46,330 nt of DNA from Rhodocyclaceae bacterium (GTDB lineage Bacteria; Pseudomonadota; Gammaproteobacteria; Burkholderiales; Rhodocyclaceae): NCBI GenBank assembly GCA_023383815.1, contig JAHDYG010000018.1, positions 26,109 through 72,438 of the forward strand, in the 5' to 3' direction. Below are positions 39,295 through 46,330 of this stretch, piece by piece. The position numbers and the translations under genes are program-made. Each line of letters begins with the position of its first letter. The first letter of the stretch is position 1. The notes below the pieces were generated by a model, which saw only the letters and a program-made list of their open reading frames with translations, was not told where the DNA came from and ran no database searches.

Positions 39295-40092
39295 ATGGAT
39301 CGAGCCGGGGTGGGCCGCATCTGGCCCTATCCGCGGGTGCTTGCGCATCGCTGCGGGGGTTGGCTGGCACCGGAGAATACGCTCGCCGGTCTTGAGCGGG
39401 CGGCCAGATGGGTCGGAGGGGTCGAGTTCGATGTGATGCTTTCGGCGGACGGATCCCCCTGGGTGATCCACGACGAGACCCTGGAGCGCACGACCGACGG
39501 TGCCGGGAGCGTTGCCCGGACGCATGATGCCCGGATCGCGCAGCTGGATGCGGGGCGCTGGTTCGATGAGGCGTTCGCTGGGGAGCGCGTTCCCTCTCTG
39601 GAGGAGGCTGCCCGGAGTTGCCATGTGCTCGGACTCGCGGCCAACGTCGAGATCAAGCCGGCAACCGGCCAGGACCGGGAAACGGGACGGGTGGTGGCCG
39701 AGCAGGTCGCAAGGCTGTGGCGGGGGGCGGCGCGGCCGCCACTGCTGTCATCGTTCTCCCTCGCGGCACTCGAGGCTGCCCGGGAGGTGGCGCCGGATCT
39801 GCCAAGGGGCGTGCTGGTCGGGGCCATTCCGGCGCACTGGGTGCAACTTTGCCGTGATCAGGCGGCGATTGCCCTCCATGCTGATGCGCGGTTCCTGACC
39901 GAGCACGCAGTGCGGGCGGTCCGTGCGGCTGGGCTATGGTGCGTCGCCTACACCGAGAACGATCCTGAGCGCGTCTCGACACTGATCGAATGGGGCGTCA
40001 ACTGCGTGATTACGGACCGCCCGGACGTCGTCAATGAGGAATCCTTGCGCGTGAGACCAGTTCCGGCCGCCTCGTCGCAGCGGTCTCCTTGA
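39295..40092 (+). CDS. ugpQ: Glycerophosphodiester phosphodiesterase
   Basis: Hydrolyses glycerophosphodiesters to glycerol-3-phosphate and an alcohol. The 265-residue protein has the GDPD motifs VLAHRCGGWLAPENTLAG near the start, VEFDVMLSADG, IHDETLERTTDG, NVEIKP and the C-terminal WCVAYTENDPERVSTLIEWG with ITDRPD. There is no signal peptide, so it is cytoplasmic, as in UgpQ. The ATG at 39295 has GGAGGAGGG upstream; the frame is open 14 codons further up. ispB follows after 54 bp. Confidence 0.92.
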   Translation: MDRAGVGRIWPYPRVLAHRCGGWLAPENTLAGLERAARWVGGVEFDVMLSADGSPWVIHDETLERTTDGAGSVARTHDARIAQLDAGRWFDEAFAGERVPSLEEAARSCHVLGLAANVEIKPATGQDRETGRVVAEQVARLWRGAARPPLLSSFSLAALEAAREVAPDLPRGVLVGAIPAHWVQLCRDQAAIALHADARFLTEHAVRAVRAAGLWCVAYTENDPERVSTLIEWGVNCVITDRPDVVNEESLRVRPVPAASSQRSP

Positions 40093-40146
40093 CGGGCATG
40101 CTGCAGCCCCATACCATCCGGTCTTTTCCAAGCGAGCCGTTCCGCC

Positions 40147-41115
40147 TTGTCGACACAGCAGTTTCTTGCTCCCATCCAAGCCGACATGCAGGCGGTCGAT
40201 GCCGTGATCCGGTCCCGACTCCATTCGGAAGTCGTGCTGATCCGCCAGGTCGCCGAGTACATCATCCATAGCGGTGGCAAGCGGCTCCGGCCCGCGCTCG
40301 TGCTGTTGTCGGCCGGTGCGATGGGCTATCGAGGCACCGCGCATCACGAACTCGCCGCGGTCGTCGAATTCATCCATACCGCAACATTGCTCCACGACGA
40401 CGTCGTCGATGAATCCGAATTGCGTCGCGGCAACAAGACGGCGAATGCGCTGTTCGGCAATGCCGCTTCGGTACTGGTCGGGGATTTTCTATACTCGCGC
40501 GCCTTCCAGATGATGGTTGGCGTTAATGACATGCGTGTGATGCAGGTGCTCGCCGATGCGACCAACGTCATTGCCGAAGGAGAAGTACTGCAGCTTCTCA
40601 ACTGCCACAACGCCGACGTCGACATTCCCGGCTACCTGCAGGTAATTCGCTACAAGACCGCGAAACTGTTCGAAGCGGCGACCCGGCTCGGTGCCATTCT
40701 CGGGCGGGCAGACCACGAGTGCGAGAACGCAATGACCGCATTCGGCATGCATCTGGGCACTGCGTTCCAGATCATCGACGATGTGCTCGACTATTCGTCC
40801 GAAGAAGCGGCCACAGGCAAGCATCTGGGGGACGACCTCGCCGAAGGCAAGCCGACACTTCCGCTGATCTTTGCGATGCGTAACGGATCATCCGAGCAAG
40901 CCGCTCTTGTCAGAAAGGCCATCGAAACAGGCGGCCGCGAGGATTTTGCCGTCATCCTGCAGACCATCCATGCTACCGGAGCGCTGGAAGACGCACGCCG
41001 CTACGCGCGAGATGAAGCTGATCTCGCGATTCGTGCGCTGACTCCGGTCCCAGCTTCCATTTTCAAAGATCTGCTGCTAAAATTATGCTCCTTTGCAGTT
41101 GAACGAAATCACTGA
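40147..41115 (+). CDS. ispB: Octaprenyl diphosphate synthase
   Basis: Makes the isoprenoid side chain of ubiquinone. 322 residues with both Asp-rich motifs, LLHDDVVDES near residue 84 and IIDDVLDYSS near 210, and the GGKRLRPALVLL segment near residue 43. The start is a TTG at 40147, beginning MSTQQFLAPIQADM; no ATG lies near, so a rare start is likely. Its usual divergent neighbour rplU is 18 kb away here. tRNA-Pro starts 6 bp downstream. Confidence 0.93.
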   Translation: MSTQQFLAPIQADMQAVDAVIRSRLHSEVVLIRQVAEYIIHSGGKRLRPALVLLSAGAMGYRGTAHHELAAVVEFIHTATLLHDDVVDESELRRGNKTANALFGNAASVLVGDFLYSRAFQMMVGVNDMRVMQVLADATNVIAEGEVLQLLNCHNADVDIPGYLQVIRYKTAKLFEAATRLGAILGRADHECENAMTAFGMHLGTAFQIIDDVLDYSSEEAATGKHLGDDLAEGKPTLPLIFAMRNGSSEQAALVRKAIETGGREDFAVILQTIHATGALEDARRYARDEADLAIRALTPVPASIFKDLLLKLCSFAVERNH

Positions 41116-41121
41116 ATTCGT

Positions 41122-41198
41122 CGGGGAATAGCTCAGCCTGGTAGAGCACTGCGTTCGGGACGCAGGGGCCGGAGGTTCGAATCCTCTTTCCCCGACCA
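41122..41198 (+). tRNA. tRNA-Pro (anticodon CGG)
   Basis: A complete cloverleaf: acceptor stem CGGGGAA/TTCCCCG, D arm GCTCAGCCTGGTAGAGC, anticodon stem CTGCG/CGCAG around the loop TTCGGGA (anticodon CGG), T arm GGAGGTTCGAATCCTC, discriminator A and an encoded CCA at 41196-41198. It ends right where the accessory region begins and is a likely integration site. Confidence 0.96.
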
Positions 41199-41211
41199 AG
41201 AAATTCCAGAG

Positions 41212-41239
41212 AAAAAACCGCCACTTACGGCGGTTTTTT
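41212..41239 (+). terminator. Intrinsic terminator of tRNA-Pro
   Basis: AAAAAACCGCC (41212-41222) pairs with GGCGGTTTTTT (41229-41239) around a 6-nt loop ACTTAC. The stem ends in a six-T run; this is a strong terminator, symmetric and usable in both directions. Confidence 0.9.
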
Positions 41240-41688
41240 CGTTCACAACATGAAGTGCAAAGACTGTTGTTTTTTTGCAAAATCGTGTCCCAGTTGTCCC
41301 AAGATTGTCCCACGTCGACGGCGTGCGACTGGCGTGGACGAAACTCCTGGTCCCACGAGAGTCCTGGCGCCCTGGCGCCGGGTGCCCGAGATAGCGGATC
41401 AACGGGGCTTGCCCGGTTCGTGGGTGTGGTGCCCGTGAACCTTCCCATCGAGCGCCTGGTCAGTGCTGTGTGTGCGTCAGACACTCCCTTCCGCTGGCTC
41501 ATGATCCCGTTGAGTCGATGAACGATTCGGCTGAAGCCCGGCTGGTTCCCGGCTCACGCTGTAGTCGGAATTCGTGAAACCGCCACATAAACCACTGTTT
41601 GCAAAGCTTTTCATCTCGATCAAACCCTGCGAGCATCAGTTGCAAGGTGTGGTGCTGACTCATCTACAGTCGGGTGAAGGGGTGAAGA
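41240..41688. other. 449-bp gap after tRNA-Pro, with short repeats
   Basis: No credible gene. The minus-strand frame across this part and the tRNA is the well-known false product of antisense tRNA-Pro. It holds three TGTCCCA direct repeats (41286-41292, 41295-41301, 41306-41312) and a tandem CTGGCGCC pair (41364-41371 and 41372-41379). The TGTCCCA cluster could be integrase arm sites of an integrated element. Confidence 0.5.
41286..41312 (+). repeat. Three close TGTCCCA direct repeats
   Basis: Copies at 41286, 41295 and 41306, spaced 9 and 11 bp, about 90 bp downstream of the tRNA 3' end. The order and short spacing are like arm-type integrase-binding sites beside an attachment site, though this is inference. 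Confidence 0.6.
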
Positions 41689-42030
41689 ATGACGTTTGTG
41701 TTCGAGACGGTTTACAAGGATCTCGTGGCTCGATTTGGGGCAGTAATGAGCATGCAGGCCGCCGCGTGTTGTCTTGGCTACTCGACAGTCGGCGCCGCCT
41801 ACCATGCTGAGCAACGAGGAAACTTCCCCGTTCCGGTGCGGCGTGTAGGCACTCGCCTGCTGATCTCGACTGCAGATGTCGCTCTCTTTCTCGCATGCCC
41901 AGAACACTCCGCTAAGGAAGCATTGCAGGGAAAGCGGCGCGTCGGGAGACCTACCAAAGTGGAGCAGATTGCCCGGGAGCGGGCGAAGTTGAGCTCCTTC
42001 GTGCGCTCTCGGTCGTCGACGGATCACTAA
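41689..42030 (+). CDS. Small AlpA/PrtN-like DNA-binding protein
   Basis: A protein of 113 residues with a helix-turn-helix-like core (MSMQAAACCLGYSTVGAAYHA and a following RVGTRLLISTADVALFL, given in part), the layout of MerR/AlpA-type excisionase-like regulators where a helix-turn-helix is followed by a short wing ending in DVALFL. The C-terminus is basic (KRRVGRPTKVEQIARERAKL). GAAGGGGTGAAG precedes the ATG. Such proteins regulate integrative elements, which fits the position beside a tRNA. No integrase is adjacent. Confidence 0.6.
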   Translation: MTFVFETVYKDLVARFGAVMSMQAAACCLGYSTVGAAYHAEQRGNFPVPVRRVGTRLLISTADVALFLACPEHSAKEALQGKRRVGRPTKVEQIARERAKLSSFVRSRSSTDH

Positions 42031-42437
42031 TGCATCCCGCTACGCACGCACCGAGATCCGCCCATTGCAGCCCTTCGGCCTGAGCTGCCGTTAGTCCGGT
42101 GCGCACAATCAGGTGGCAGTGCGCGGGGTACCTGTCGCTCAGGCGCTGCTCGATGCCGCCGGCACGGCCGTGCAACTCACCGCTGCCACCCGTGCGCCCT
42201 ACTTCGCAATGCTCGGTACCGTGAGCGAGAGCTCGTACGCGGCGAATTAAGAGCTGCGAACAGTTGCACCTAGCGCAGAGGGGTAGCACAATGGAACCTC
42301 GGCTCCGGGCAGGAGCCGGGCACCCGCCTCACCAAAGCTGTTGACAGCACTGCCTTCAATCTCTTGGCCCTCATGAGCGACCTCTGGCTCGGATGGCGGT
42401 TGGCGGGTGACGTCACGATTCGGGCCGGGAGTTGAAC
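42031..42437. other. 407-bp gap with no intact gene
   Basis: No intact gene seen. A minus-strand relic at about 42048-42289 is described separately. A hairpin GGCTCC/GGAGCC lies at 42301-42317. A TTGACA occurs at about 42342 but lacks a -10 box. Confidence 0.45.
42048..42289 (-). pseudogene. Possible decayed tyrosine-recombinase fragment
   Basis: A minus-strand frame contains IVRTGLTAAQAEGLQWADLG, which follows the TGLxxxExxxLxWxDI shape around the first catalytic Arg of phage integrases, but the Arg is Thr and the Glu is Gln. No other integrase motif is present in the frame, so this is at best a relic; chance similarity is quite possible. Confidence 0.2.
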
Positions 42438-43766
42438 ATGATCGGCAACGACATTCGACCGACGACCGTCGTCGGTATCAAACGCCTCGCCAATGCTCTG
42501 CGCAAGAGCGAAGGCATCCAGCATATGAACGCCCTCGACCTCGCCTCGATGCGGGCAGGGTTCACGAACTACCGCAGTGCGTTGGCGGCCCTCGGCCGCA
42601 AGCGGGCAGAGCCGCCGAAGCTGCTGCACAGCCTCTTCCTCACCGCATACTGGCGCGAACCGCGCAGCATCGCAGAAGGCCGCGAGACGATGGAACTTCG
42701 CCTCGAGCGACCCTGGCCATCGCTGATCGACGCAAGGGAACTGCGAGCCAGCCGCGCCCTGGGCAAGTTCCGGGGGCGGGCACCGGATCACCTCGCAAGC
42801 AAGGCCATGTATCGCGGTCAGGATGCGGCCCGACAAGCCCTTTGTTTCGCCGCCCGCGAGTTGCAGTTCATGGCAGCAACGGGTTTGCGTCCAGCCGGCG
42901 GGCGTAGGCTTCTCCGCCCGAAGATTGCAGAAACACTGCCGGCGGCCGACCACACGACGCACTGGATAGATCCCGAGCGCGGCATCGACATGATGATCGA
43001 CGAACCGTATGAGGGCGCAATTGGACCGGAAAAGTTGGCCCGACGGGCAGCTTGGGCAGGGCAGCACGGATACCGAATCGAGCAAGCATCTTGGCCAGGG
43101 ATGTACGCTCCGGATATCGGCAGCCTGATGTTTGTCGCGGCGCACGAGACCAGCGCCATGCACTTCGACGCCATTCGAGCGTCGCTTGAATCCGCACCGG
43201 CGCCGGTCGTCCTAGCAGAATGGTCCGGGGTATCCGGCCCGTTCCGACCAGCGTTCCGATCGCCGCACGAGCAACAGGCGGGACTCCGTGCGATCGCACC
43301 GATAGACCCGTTCCTGTGCCGCGACACAGAGACCACGCGCATCATTGGCTACGACCTCGGTCGAACGATCCGGATGCCCAAGGGAAGAATGTCCATCGAG
43401 GCCCACGAGGAGGTTGGAGCCCTCCTGAAGGGGATAGCGGGCCACTGTGGTAACCGCGAGGGGGTGCGTGGGCGGGTTGAGCAGATTCGGGCCAAGCTGG
43501 ACTCATGGCTGCAAGCCGAGTACACCACGGTAGAACTCGACAACGAGCGCTTCTTCGACGTGTACTACCACGGCACCCTGCCGATGCCGCTCCGAAAGGA
43601 TATGCCGGCACCGGTCCGCCAGCGCCTGCTCGCAGACCTCTCGCAAGTCCGGCGGATCCTGAGTAAGCACTACCCAGACTGCGCGCCGCTCCGTGATGTT
43701 CAAGGGCGCCTGGAAGGGGCGATGAAATCGCTGCGAGACTGGGGGGCGAAGCAGGCAGCCCTCTGA
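42438..43766 (+). CDS. DUF5623-like protein
   Basis: A protein of 442 residues. The N-terminus (IRPTTVVGIKRLANALRKSE, then IQHMNALDLASMRAGFTNY) agrees with what I remember of DUF5623 proteins, which occur on mobile or accessory loci; function is unknown. No signal peptide or membrane segment is visible. Charged, with two segments of mixed helix and a C-terminal helix rich in Arg, Leu and Lys. The ATG at 42438 with GGGAG 6 nt upstream is preferred over the TTG two codons earlier. No close operon partner. Confidence 0.6.
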   Translation: MIGNDIRPTTVVGIKRLANALRKSEGIQHMNALDLASMRAGFTNYRSALAALGRKRAEPPKLLHSLFLTAYWREPRSIAEGRETMELRLERPWPSLIDARELRASRALGKFRGRAPDHLASKAMYRGQDAARQALCFAARELQFMAATGLRPAGGRRLLRPKIAETLPAADHTTHWIDPERGIDMMIDEPYEGAIGPEKLARRAAWAGQHGYRIEQASWPGMYAPDIGSLMFVAAHETSAMHFDAIRASLESAPAPVVLAEWSGVSGPFRPAFRSPHEQQAGLRAIAPIDPFLCRDTETTRIIGYDLGRTIRMPKGRMSIEAHEEVGALLKGIAGHCGNREGVRGRVEQIRAKLDSWLQAEYTTVELDNERFFDVYYHGTLPMPLRKDMPAPVRQRLLADLSQVRRILSKHYPDCAPLRDVQGRLEGAMKSLRDWGAKQAAL

Positions 43767-44129
43767 TTGTCGCCGCTGCCATCCTTCTGGTAGGTCGACG
43801 CCCTGTGCCGAGACCGTTCGGCCAGGGCTTTTTCGCGCGCCGTCCGCTCTGGCCGAGGTACGCCATGTTGTCATCCGCATGCGGCCGATGCTCGGCCTTT
43901 AAGGCCGTTGGAGGACTTCCCGAACTACGTCAGCAATATGGCCGACTGCTGACGGCGGCGGTATCGGACGGCCGAACATCTGCTTCAACTATCGACGAAC
44001 TCGCCTTCCCGAACCAAAGCGGAAGGACTACACGCTGGATTTGTTGTAGTTCTGCCGATAGCACGAGGTAGGACAACCGCGTAATGCTAGGTATCATTGC
44101 CACCAGCTCATTCACATCGAAGGCTGACA
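43767..44129. other. 363-bp gap before the 350-residue gene
   Basis: No convincing gene; an 88-codon frame at 43805 lacks a ribosome site and recognisable sequence. A GC-rich repeat occurs at about 43882-43905 (GGCCGATGCTCGGCC, then TTTAAGGCCG). A promoter candidate lies near the end of the gap. Confidence 0.45.
44070..44097 (+). promoter_or_regulatory. Candidate promoter of the 44130 gene
   Basis: AGGACA (44070-44075), 16-nt spacer, TATCAT (44092-44097). The -35 matches 4 of 6 and the -10 matches 5 of 6 sigma-70 bases. The predicted start is about 25 nt before the ATG at 44130. Moderate support only. Confidence 0.4.
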
Positions 44130-45182
44130 ATGGCGACCGATAGCAAGCCGAAGACGCTGCACTATCGCAGGGCACAATTCCTGACCCCCACCCGCACGCT
44201 GGAGGATCTGCTGTCGGCGGCCCTCAATGTCAACAGCTTGGTCGCCAATCGGATCCAGAAAGTGACGGCGGCAGGGGACTGCCGGTTGATCAACCACACG
44301 ACCAACCACTGCGGCCTGCTCTGCGGGAACCTAATCAACTATGAGCATGGTACCAACAAGCTTTTCCTGACCGTGGACGGCAACCTGACGGCCTTCCCGG
44401 TTGCGCAGGTGGCGCCGCCGGAGTTGCCCAACAAGAAGCAGACCGAGTTCCTGGATTCCATCTTGTACTTCGGCATCAGGGGTAATCACGTCGTCCTGAT
44501 GCAGTCCAGCGGGCTGAAGGGCAAGCAGTTGGAGCTGTACCTGAACTGGTTCCTGTCCGCCTGCGGGGTACTGGGTACTCACAATCGCCTCGAATTGGTG
44601 GATCATCCACCCAGGATGACCACCGACCAGCTTGCGTCTAGGCCGGTCAAGAAGGTCAGATATGTATCTGCCATGGCTCACGAAATGGTTCCCGACACCC
44701 CTTCCAGTCCAACAGAGGTCAAGAAGGAAAAAAAACTGCGGCTTACACCGGTCGGCCGGGCAATCGACATCCTGAAGGCCGCTATCGGCATCAAGGATTT
44801 TGAGAGATTGAAGTTAGACGATGCCCTGGACGGGAATCTCCAAGTCTCCTTGGAGGTGACCTACCAGCGTACGACCACTCAAGAGGGCCAGAAGGTTATC
44901 AACGACATTGCGCGGGCACTGCGCAATGTCGAGGGCGATGATATCTCGGTGCAGGTTCCTGGCCTCGGCACGCTGAAAGGTGACGACCTAAAGCTCTCAA
45001 AGCCCATTGTCGTCGCCTGCCACAATGGGCATGTCGATATGCCTGAGCTCTTTGATGAAATGCACCGCTGGTTGCTGGGATTGGCCGAAGGCGATTTCCT
45101 CAGGGATGAGAAGGTGCCGCTGACCGAGCAAGTACCTCTGAATGCCTCGCTGATTGCGTCCGCTGGCGCAGTCCCGGCATGA
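44130..45182 (+). CDS. Unrecognised two-part protein in a putative defence-type cassette
   Basis: A protein of 350 residues that I cannot assign. The N-terminal part (about 1-170) is mixed alpha/beta with HYRRAQFLTPTRTLEDLL near the start and a conserved-looking FGIRGNHVVLMQSSGLKGKQ segment followed by a helix ending in LYLNWFL. A Lys-rich linker (EVKKEKKLRLTPVGRAID) leads to a second part (about 200-350) with alternating strands and helices. No signal peptide or membrane helix. The ATG at 44130 is used; the frame opens 11 codons earlier. The membrane-protein gene begins 1 bp after the stop, so both are likely cotranslated. Confidence 0.7.
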   Translation: MATDSKPKTLHYRRAQFLTPTRTLEDLLSAALNVNSLVANRIQKVTAAGDCRLINHTTNHCGLLCGNLINYEHGTNKLFLTVDGNLTAFPVAQVAPPELPNKKQTEFLDSILYFGIRGNHVVLMQSSGLKGKQLELYLNWFLSACGVLGTHNRLELVDHPPRMTTDQLASRPVKKVRYVSAMAHEMVPDTPSSPTEVKKEKKLRLTPVGRAIDILKAAIGIKDFERLKLDDALDGNLQVSLEVTYQRTTTQEGQKVINDIARALRNVEGDDISVQVPGLGTLKGDDLKLSKPIVVACHNGHVDMPELFDEMHRWLLGLAEGDFLRDEKVPLTEQVPLNASLIASAGAVPA

Positions 45183-45183
45183 G

Positions 45184-45777
45184 ATGGCGTTTTACAAGTC
45201 GCTCTTTTTCAAGATCTCGGTGGCAGTGATCCTGGCACCGATCTTCGCCTTTGTGGCGATCTGGCTGGTCGAAGTGCTAGGCGCAGAGACCCTAGCGGAG
45301 TGGAGCGGGAAGCTGACTTGGGTATGCAGCGTGGCTCTAGCGCCGGTCGCTCTCGCAATCTCTAAATTCCGCGATCTGTGCGGGATGGAGGGGTTAACCG
45401 ATATTCAGCGAGCTAATCTCGTTACCATCGTTCGGAAGCGAACGCTGCGGTTCTGGCTGGCTTCTCTTTACCTTGTTGCAGTCTTTCTGCTCGGCTTCGC
45501 TGTCGGTATCACAGCAGATACCCCATTTGGCTATCTGGTGGCCGTGAGCTGGGTTGCCGGGTTCTTCTTCGCCCTATACCTTCTTGCCCTCACACACTTC
45601 TGGATCGATGAGGCTGAAGATTTCAAGCTGAAGGTGGCTCAGCAGTTGCGTGACGAGAAGGAGCGCACTGAGCTGGTACGAGCACTTCGTAAGGCCCAAG
45701 GTGACAAGATCTATCCGAATTCGGACCTGGATCAATACAACCAGGTGTTCGATCCGAAATCCGGCCTGATTCAGTGA
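45184..45777 (+). CDS. Four-helix membrane protein, unknown function
   Basis: A protein of 197 residues with predicted helices at about 9-32, 43-60, 88-110 and 114-138, then a charged cytoplasmic-type tail with KLKVAQQLRDEKERTELVRA that could form a coiled coil. A large part of helices 3 and 4 is aromatic (FFFALYLLAL). The ATG at 45184 starts 1 bp after the upstream stop. A membrane partner next to a soluble sensor-like protein is a frequent arrangement in anti-phage systems, but that is inference. Confidence 0.75.
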   Translation: MAFYKSLFFKISVAVILAPIFAFVAIWLVEVLGAETLAEWSGKLTWVCSVALAPVALAISKFRDLCGMEGLTDIQRANLVTIVRKRTLRFWLASLYLVAVFLLGFAVGITADTPFGYLVAVSWVAGFFFALYLLALTHFWIDEAEDFKLKVAQQLRDEKERTELVRALRKAQGDKIYPNSDLDQYNQVFDPKSGLIQ

Positions 45778-45827
45778 CGGGCGTATTGTAGGAATGAAGC
45801 CACCTGAGCGACCGCTCTGGGCGGCGT

Positions 45828-45844
45828 GCAGACACAAGGTCTGC
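45828..45844 (+). terminator. Weak hairpin after the membrane-protein gene
   Basis: GCAGAC (45828-45833) and GTCTGC (45839-45844) flank a 5-nt loop and are followed by TTGATTT. It may end the two-gene unit. The helicase gene has its own 233-bp upstream region and could be separately expressed. Confidence 0.35.
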
Positions 45845-46010
45845 TTGATTTCGGCAAGCATTCTTTTATCGACCCAGGTGACAAAATGGTCGAATGTAGG
45901 TTGGGTCTGCGACTTGGATATCCGGGAAAAGCGGCTCCTCTAAAGTTAAGCGCGAATCAGCTATCGATGTATCGTCGTGGGTGACAGTAATAGCAGAGGG
46001 AGTAACAGGG

Positions 46011-46330
46011 ATGGTCGATTTCAACAAACTCAGATTGCAATCCCAGAGGGTTGCACCTGTGGATCCGCTGGAGATTTTCCGACGCTTACCCAAGCCGCAG
46101 GGGATCAACGACCTGTACACAAGCCAGGCGGAGGTGCTAGAGGCTTGGTTCGAGCGAAGGGACGAGCGGGATACGGTTGTCAAGTTGCATACCGGTGGAG
46201 GCAAGACTCTAGTTGGTCTACTGATGGCGCAGTCGACGCTGAATGAACTTAAGGAGCCCGTCCTCTATCTGGCGCCAGGGCAATCGCACCTTTATGTCAT
46301 AACCCCGAGCAACTCGGCCCGAAACTCGTC
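46011..46330 (+). CDS. Superfamily-2 DEAD/DEAH helicase, N-terminus (cut by window edge)
   Basis: The first 106 residues of a helicase gene that runs off the right edge. The ATG at 46011 follows GAGGGAGTAACAGGG. The start contains LPKPQGINDLYTSQAEVLEA and the Walker A motif HTGGGKTLVGLL (TGGGKT at residues 61-66), after a Q-type upstream region (Gln39). LYLAP near residue 87 begins motif Ia, but what follows in this frame does not look like a normal motif Ia; another frame stays open to the end. This may be a frameshift or low-quality end sequence. The helicase is the third gene of the putative cassette. Confidence 0.75.
   Translation, partial: MVDFNKLRLQSQRVAPVDPLEIFRRLPKPQGINDLYTSQAEVLEAWFERRDERDTVVKLHTGGGKTLVGLLMAQSTLNELKEPVLYLAPGQSHLYVITPSNSARNS

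Noticed and set aside
41133-41402. Minus-strand frame ending [18 protein letters not shown]
   Set aside because: It is the antisense translation of tRNA-Pro, a well-known false protein in databases.
42336-42366. TTGACA as promoter of the DUF5623-like gene
   Set aside because: No -10 box 16-18 bp downstream; the hexamer occurs by chance often.
43805-44071. 88-codon plus-strand frame
   Set aside because: No ribosome site, no recognisable sequence, odd composition.
41199-46330. Second copy of the tRNA-Pro 3' end (attR)
   Set aside because: I looked for the end sequence in the remaining window and saw none; the far end of the element must lie outside.

Overview
The window is high-GC chromosomal DNA from a betaproteobacterium. 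The best guess is the Rhodocyclales/Zoogloeaceae area (Azoarcus/Thauera-like), inferred from protein style and gene sets rather than from a marker phylogeny. Most of it is dense core genome on both strands. The last 5 kb, from a tRNA-Pro at 41122 to the end, has looser gene packing, lower GC by eye and unfamiliar proteins, and looks like the left end of an integrated element.

Layout. 1-1214 (minus): ribF and the start of ileS. 1463-5815 (plus): a membrane-fusion lipoprotein and an RND pump. 5947-7623 (plus): a chemoreceptor behind a sigma-28-type promoter. 7669-9491 (minus): an AmiC-type amidase and tsaE, head to head with queG and murI (9474-11396, plus). 11448-14353 (minus): histidine kinase, response regulator, PepSY protein and a glycine-zipper envelope protein. 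14496-17020: a thiamine-binding-type protein, a rhodanese, a SpoIIAA-like protein and a DMT transporter. 17028-19129 (minus): a second two-component system. 19167-22147 (minus): rplU-rpmA-obgE-proB. 22371-27995 (plus): a GntR regulator, glycolate oxidase glcDEF with an unannotated 44-residue membrane protein between glcD and glcE, then a phosphopantetheinyl transferase. 27992-29348: a MaoC hydratase and a PP2C phosphatase. 29690-32508 (plus): the three-gene proton-translocating transhydrogenase. 32663-41115: a small secreted protein, an EAL protein with a degenerate motif, rhlE, rlmM, a Tas-type aldo-keto reductase, a lipoprotein, a glycerophosphodiesterase and ispB.

Accessory end (41122-46330). 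tRNA-Pro(CGG) and its terminator are followed by three close TGTCCCA repeats, an AlpA-like DNA-binding protein, a possible recombinase relic, a DUF5623-type protein, and then a three-gene set: an unrecognised 350-residue two-part protein, a four-helix membrane protein, and the N-terminus of a superfamily-2 helicase cut by the window edge. This set is the best candidate here for a little-described system; a phage-defence role is inference from gene type and location only.

Joint function. The core genes cover flavin cofactors, peptidoglycan synthesis and remodelling, tRNA modification, envelope sensing, glycolate oxidation, NADPH supply and isoprenoid quinone side chains. rplU and ispB, usually divergent neighbours in proteobacteria, lie 18 kb apart here, so the 22-40 kb segment appears to have been inserted or rearranged between them.
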